Source: CAVHXA01 sp963639765
Lineage (GTDB): Bacteria; Bacillota; Clostridia; Oscillospirales; Oscillospiraceae
Assembly (NCBI GenBank): GCA_963639765.1
Contig: CAVHXA010000004.1
Coordinates: forward strand, 1 to 64,000
Length of the DNA stretch: 64,000 nt
Direction: 5' to 3'
Below are positions 61,531 through 64,000 of the stretch, piece by piece. The notes under the pieces are model-generated. The model was not told the DNA's origin and made no database searches. It saw only the letters and a list, made by a program, of their open reading frames with translations. A program made the translations under genes and the position numbers. How positions within the stretch are numbered: position 1 is the stretch's first letter; every line of letters begins with the position of its first letter.

Positions 61531-62652
61531 TTACGCACCGGCAAGCTCGGCAAGAATTGTGCAGATTCGATCGGCAGCATCGGGTATGGCGATTTCCTCA
61601 AGAGCGCTGCGCATGTCTGTCAGACGATGAGAATCGGCCAGAAGATCACCTGCAAGTGAAAACAGCCGCTGCCCGCTGCACTCGGATTCTCTTATGACCA
61701 CGGCAGCACCGCGCTGTTCAAGAAGACGAGCATTGCGTTCCTGATGGTTGTTGGTCACATTTGGCGATGGGATGATGATGGCCGGTACAGCGGCAGCAGC
61801 CAGTTCACTGAGCGTAGCAGCCCCGGCCCGGCAGATTATCAGATCTGCCGCCGCCATCAGATCGGGCATGTTATAGATATATTCCTGCAGATGGATACCC
61901 GGATGGAGCCGCAGATCGATGCCCTTGTCAGCAAGCTCCTGCGGCATCCACTGCCAGCCATATCGGCCAGTGGCGTGTATGTGCTGAAATGGCTCAAGGT
62001 CGGCCTCAAGACAGATAAAATCCGAAAGCATATGGTTCATGTCTCTTGCGCCGAGAGATCCAAATGCGGATACAATCACGGGGCGGTCGTCCAGACCCAG
62101 ACTTCTGCGGGCCTCGAGCCGATTGCGGCGAAAAAATGCGTCCTTTACCGGCATGCCCGTGACAACCACTCGCTGTGGATATTTATAGGCGCTGCGGCAC
62201 TCTTCATAGGATACCAGAATTTTTTTTGCACCGTTGGCGGTCATACGGGTGGTCAGTCCGGGGACTGCATTGGACTCGTGTATAACGGTGGGAATGCCGA
62301 GACGCTGACCCTGATGCAAGGCGGGGTAGCTGGCATAGCCACCTGTGCCGAGAATTACATCTGGCTGAAATTCACGGATCAGCTTTTTCGCGACGTGTGC
62401 AGACCTGCGCAGATTGTTCAGCGTTTTGAAGTTATGCACCAGATTTGCGGGGCTGAGCCTGCGCTGAAAATTGGATATGGGAACGGTCTGCAGCACAAAG
62501 CCCTCACGGGGGATGAGATCTGTCTCCATACCGCCCTGTGCACCGACAAACAGGATTTTCGTGCCGGGATACCGGATCTCAAGCCGTTTGGCCACAGCAA
62601 TGCCGGGATTGATATGCCCCGCGGTGCCGCCGCAGGTAATTAACAGGTTCAT
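61531..62652 (-). CDS. murG: UDP-GlcNAc:lipid I N-acetylglucosamine transferase
   Basis: 373 residues from the ATG at 62652. It adds GlcNAc to lipid I at the inner face of the membrane, completing lipid II. It opens MNLLITCGGTAGHINPGIAV; TGGYASYPALHQGQRLGIPT and HESNAVPG are N-domain motifs, and AADLIICRAGAATLSELAAA with IPSPNVTNNHQERNARLLE form the donor site. It begins 8 bases after ftsW and so shares its transcript. Confidence 0.96.
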   Translation of the reverse strand: MNLLITCGGTAGHINPGIAVAKRLEIRYPGTKILFVGAQGGMETDLIPREGFVLQTVPISNFQRRLSPANLVHNFKTLNNLRRSAHVAKKLIREFQPDVILGTGGYASYPALHQGQRLGIPTVIHESNAVPGLTTRMTANGAKKILVSYEECRSAYKYPQRVVVTGMPVKDAFFRRNRLEARRSLGLDDRPVIVSAFGSLGARDMNHMLSDFICLEADLEPFQHIHATGRYGWQWMPQELADKGIDLRLHPGIHLQEYIYNMPDLMAAADLIICRAGAATLSELAAAAVPAIIIPSPNVTNNHQERNARLLEQRGAAVVIRESECSGQRLFSLAGDLLADSHRLTDMRSALEEIAIPDAADRICTILAELAGA

Positions 62653-62659
62653 ATAGAGG

Positions 62660-63880
62660 TTACTCCATTTTTGACTTTTTTTGCCTGGAAACGCCAAGAA
62701 CCACACCCATCTCGGTCAGGTTCAGCAGTAGCGCTGTTCCTCCATAGGAGAAAAAAGGAAGAGAGATGCCTGTGGCGGGGATGAGGTTTGTCACAACGGC
62801 AATGTTTAATAGTACCTGAATGGCCAGCAGTGTGGTAAAACCTGCAGCCAAAAGCGATGCATAGGCGCCGCTTGCATGTAGAGCAATCCAATAGCCACGC
62901 CAGATCAGCAGGGCAAACAGCAACAGAATCAGAGCAGCACCGACAAAACCAAGCTCTTCGCAGGCAATGGCAAAGATATAGTCGTTGTGCTCTTCGGGCA
63001 GATAGAGATATTTCTGGCGGCTTTTGCCAAGCCCCAATCCCGTAAGCCCGCCGGAGCCGATAGCATACAGTGACTGAACAATCTGATAGCTCTCATCGTC
63101 GGCATAGGCTTCCGGGTCGCGCCAGGCCATGATGCGGTCCTGCGCATAGCGCATGAGGAGCTTGTTGAAGGTTTCCGGAAGCAACGCACGCAGCAAAAGC
63201 AGAATCAATGCAGCGGACAGAAGGGTTATGATGAAATAGCGAAGTCTGGTTCCGCCCATAAGCATCATGATGGCTCCGATCAGACAGATGATGATTGTAC
63301 CGGATAGATGCGGCTCGGCGACCATTAAAAGGGAAATTACGGCCAGAACGGGGAGAAACAGCAAAAACCCGTGGTGAAGGTCCTGCATTTTATTACCGAA
63401 CTTTAAGGACAAGGCTGCAAAATAGATAACAACGGCCGCTTTTGCGACTTCTGAAGGCTGAAAGGAAAACAGACCCAGATTCAGCCATCGCCTTGAGCCA
63501 TTGGCTATCGTGCCGATAAACAGCACCAGAATCAGGCAGAGAATGGCAATAGCCATAATAAACCCGGAAAACAGACGCAGCCAGTCGCTGTGAATGATGC
63601 TGGCAAGCCAGAGAAAACCAAGCCCTGCAACGGCAAAGCCCAGCTGACGCACAAAATAGTACGCGCCGTTAAAGTTGCAGTCGGGGTCATTCGAGGCACG
63701 GGGATAGCTGGCGGAATACAGAATAATCAGACCGATAATCACCAGCATGACCGTAAGCAGCAGGAAAGGCAGATCCGGCAGGCCGCGGTCTTTTATGATG
63801 GTTCGCGATGGCTCCAGCCGCGGTGCAGTTTTGCCCGGGCCGTCCGGAAGAGCAGCTTTTTTCTCGGCAGAAAGCTTCAT
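62660..63880 (-). CDS. ftsW: Septal peptidoglycan glycosyltransferase FtsW
   Basis: 406 residues from the ATG at 63880 behind AAGGAA. Ten hydrophobic segments are visible (SEDS family). It polymerises lipid II into septal glycan with a class B penicillin-binding protein. GSRRWLNLGLFSFQPSEVAK and the later LPFFSYGGTALLLNLTEMGV are family motifs, and the loop GLGLGKSRQKYLYLPEEHND carries the conserved E-H-N-D active region. mraY lies directly upstream; the usual murD between them is absent. Confidence 0.95.
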   Translation of the reverse strand: MKLSAEKKAALPDGPGKTAPRLEPSRTIIKDRGLPDLPFLLLTVMLVIIGLIILYSASYPRASNDPDCNFNGAYYFVRQLGFAVAGLGFLWLASIIHSDWLRLFSGFIMAIAILCLILVLFIGTIANGSRRWLNLGLFSFQPSEVAKAAVVIYFAALSLKFGNKMQDLHHGFLLFLPVLAVISLLMVAEPHLSGTIIICLIGAIMMLMGGTRLRYFIITLLSAALILLLLRALLPETFNKLLMRYAQDRIMAWRDPEAYADDESYQIVQSLYAIGSGGLTGLGLGKSRQKYLYLPEEHNDYIFAIACEELGFVGAALILLLFALLIWRGYWIALHASGAYASLLAAGFTTLLAIQVLLNIAVVTNLIPATGISLPFFSYGGTALLLNLTEMGVVLGVSRQKKSKME

Positions 63881-63900
63881 GGATGGTTCCTTTCCAAAAG

Positions 63901-64000
63901 TCAAAAACGGTTCCAGATGCCTGCAAAAGTAAGAATGCAGAAAAATAACGTAATGCCGGTAAAAACAAAGAAGATTTTAATTTCGCTCCAACCGCCCATT
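63901..64000 (-). CDS. mraY: Phospho-N-acetylmuramoyl-pentapeptide transferase, 3' end
   Basis: Only the last 32 codons are in the window; the gene enters from the right edge on the minus strand. The reading GGWSEIKIFFVFTGITLFFC followed by a short tail matches the end of MraY (W-S-E-x-K-I, then the last membrane helix). It makes lipid I on the membrane. Its stop lies 20 bases before the ftsW start. Confidence 0.75.
   Translation of the reverse strand, partial: MGGWSEIKIFFVFTGITLFFCILTFAGIWNRF

Noticed and set aside
61335..61697. A 120-codon plus-strand open frame in the murG-ftsQ gap.
   Set aside because: It runs into murG antisense and has no ribosome binding site; only the repeat B part shows any conservation.
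1..64000. CRISPR arrays, prophage genes and intact insertion sequences.
   Set aside because: No regularly spaced repeats, no phage structural or integrase genes and no full transposase were found on either strand.

Overview
The window looks like chromosomal DNA from a gut-type Firmicute of class Clostridia, probably of the Oscillospiraceae/Ruminococcaceae kind. The evidence is the gene set and its order: hprK next to murB-rapZ-yvcK-whiA, DUF1385-prmC, plsY, FtsQ/DivIB with a POTRA domain, zinc-ribbon forms of ribosomal proteins L28 and L32, and strong AGGAGG-type ribosome binding sites. GC content is in the mid-50s by eye. No prophage, CRISPR array or intact insertion sequence is visible. The placement below class level is an impression from similarity, not a computed result.

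Positions 1-5975 form the least ordinary region. On the minus strand are the start of a PAS-domain protein and a 7TM histidine-kinase-like protein with no recognisable ATP-binding boxes. Divergent from them is a stand-alone receiver-like protein with Glu where the phospho-accepting Asp should be. A run of envelope proteins of unknown function follows: a small lipoprotein, a DUF4428 zinc-ribbon protein, a lipoprotein with two DUF5067-like repeats, and a TM2 protein.

Positions 6000-20700 hold pyruvate carboxylase with its own promoter and structured leader, an IS remnant and a diverged repeat, and then a minus-strand set: mrp, and yceD-rpmF-der-plsY-gpsA. On the plus strand are an RluA-type pseudouridine synthase, a potABCD polyamine ABC transporter behind a structured leader, and rpmB.

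Positions 20800-45300 are two long plus-strand runs. The first is hprK-murB-rapZ-yvcK-whiA-dnaE, which covers carbon control, wall precursors and replication. The second starts with a lipoprotein and a two-component pair and continues as DUF1385-prmC-recA-recX-rimO-pgsA-cysS-MATE-polA-rimI-tsaD. Many of its junctions overlap by a few bases. A stretch with two inverted DnaA-box-like sites and a tRNA-Thr(CGT) follow.

Positions 45800-53200 (minus) carry an amino-acid permease behind a tandem glycine riboswitch with a leader terminator, a SanA/YdcF-like protein overlapping truA by about 110 bases, a secreted M3-type peptidase lipoprotein, a second MATE exporter and a YgjP-type metallopeptidase. 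Positions 53291-58263 (plus) are a four-gene Gld-like ABC export system: ATPase, permease, GldG-like and DUF4340. The window ends on the minus strand in a division and cell-wall cluster: the mraY 3' end, ftsW, murG, ftsQ, ftsZ and a polytopic membrane protein. A second copy of the diverged repeat lies between murG and ftsQ.
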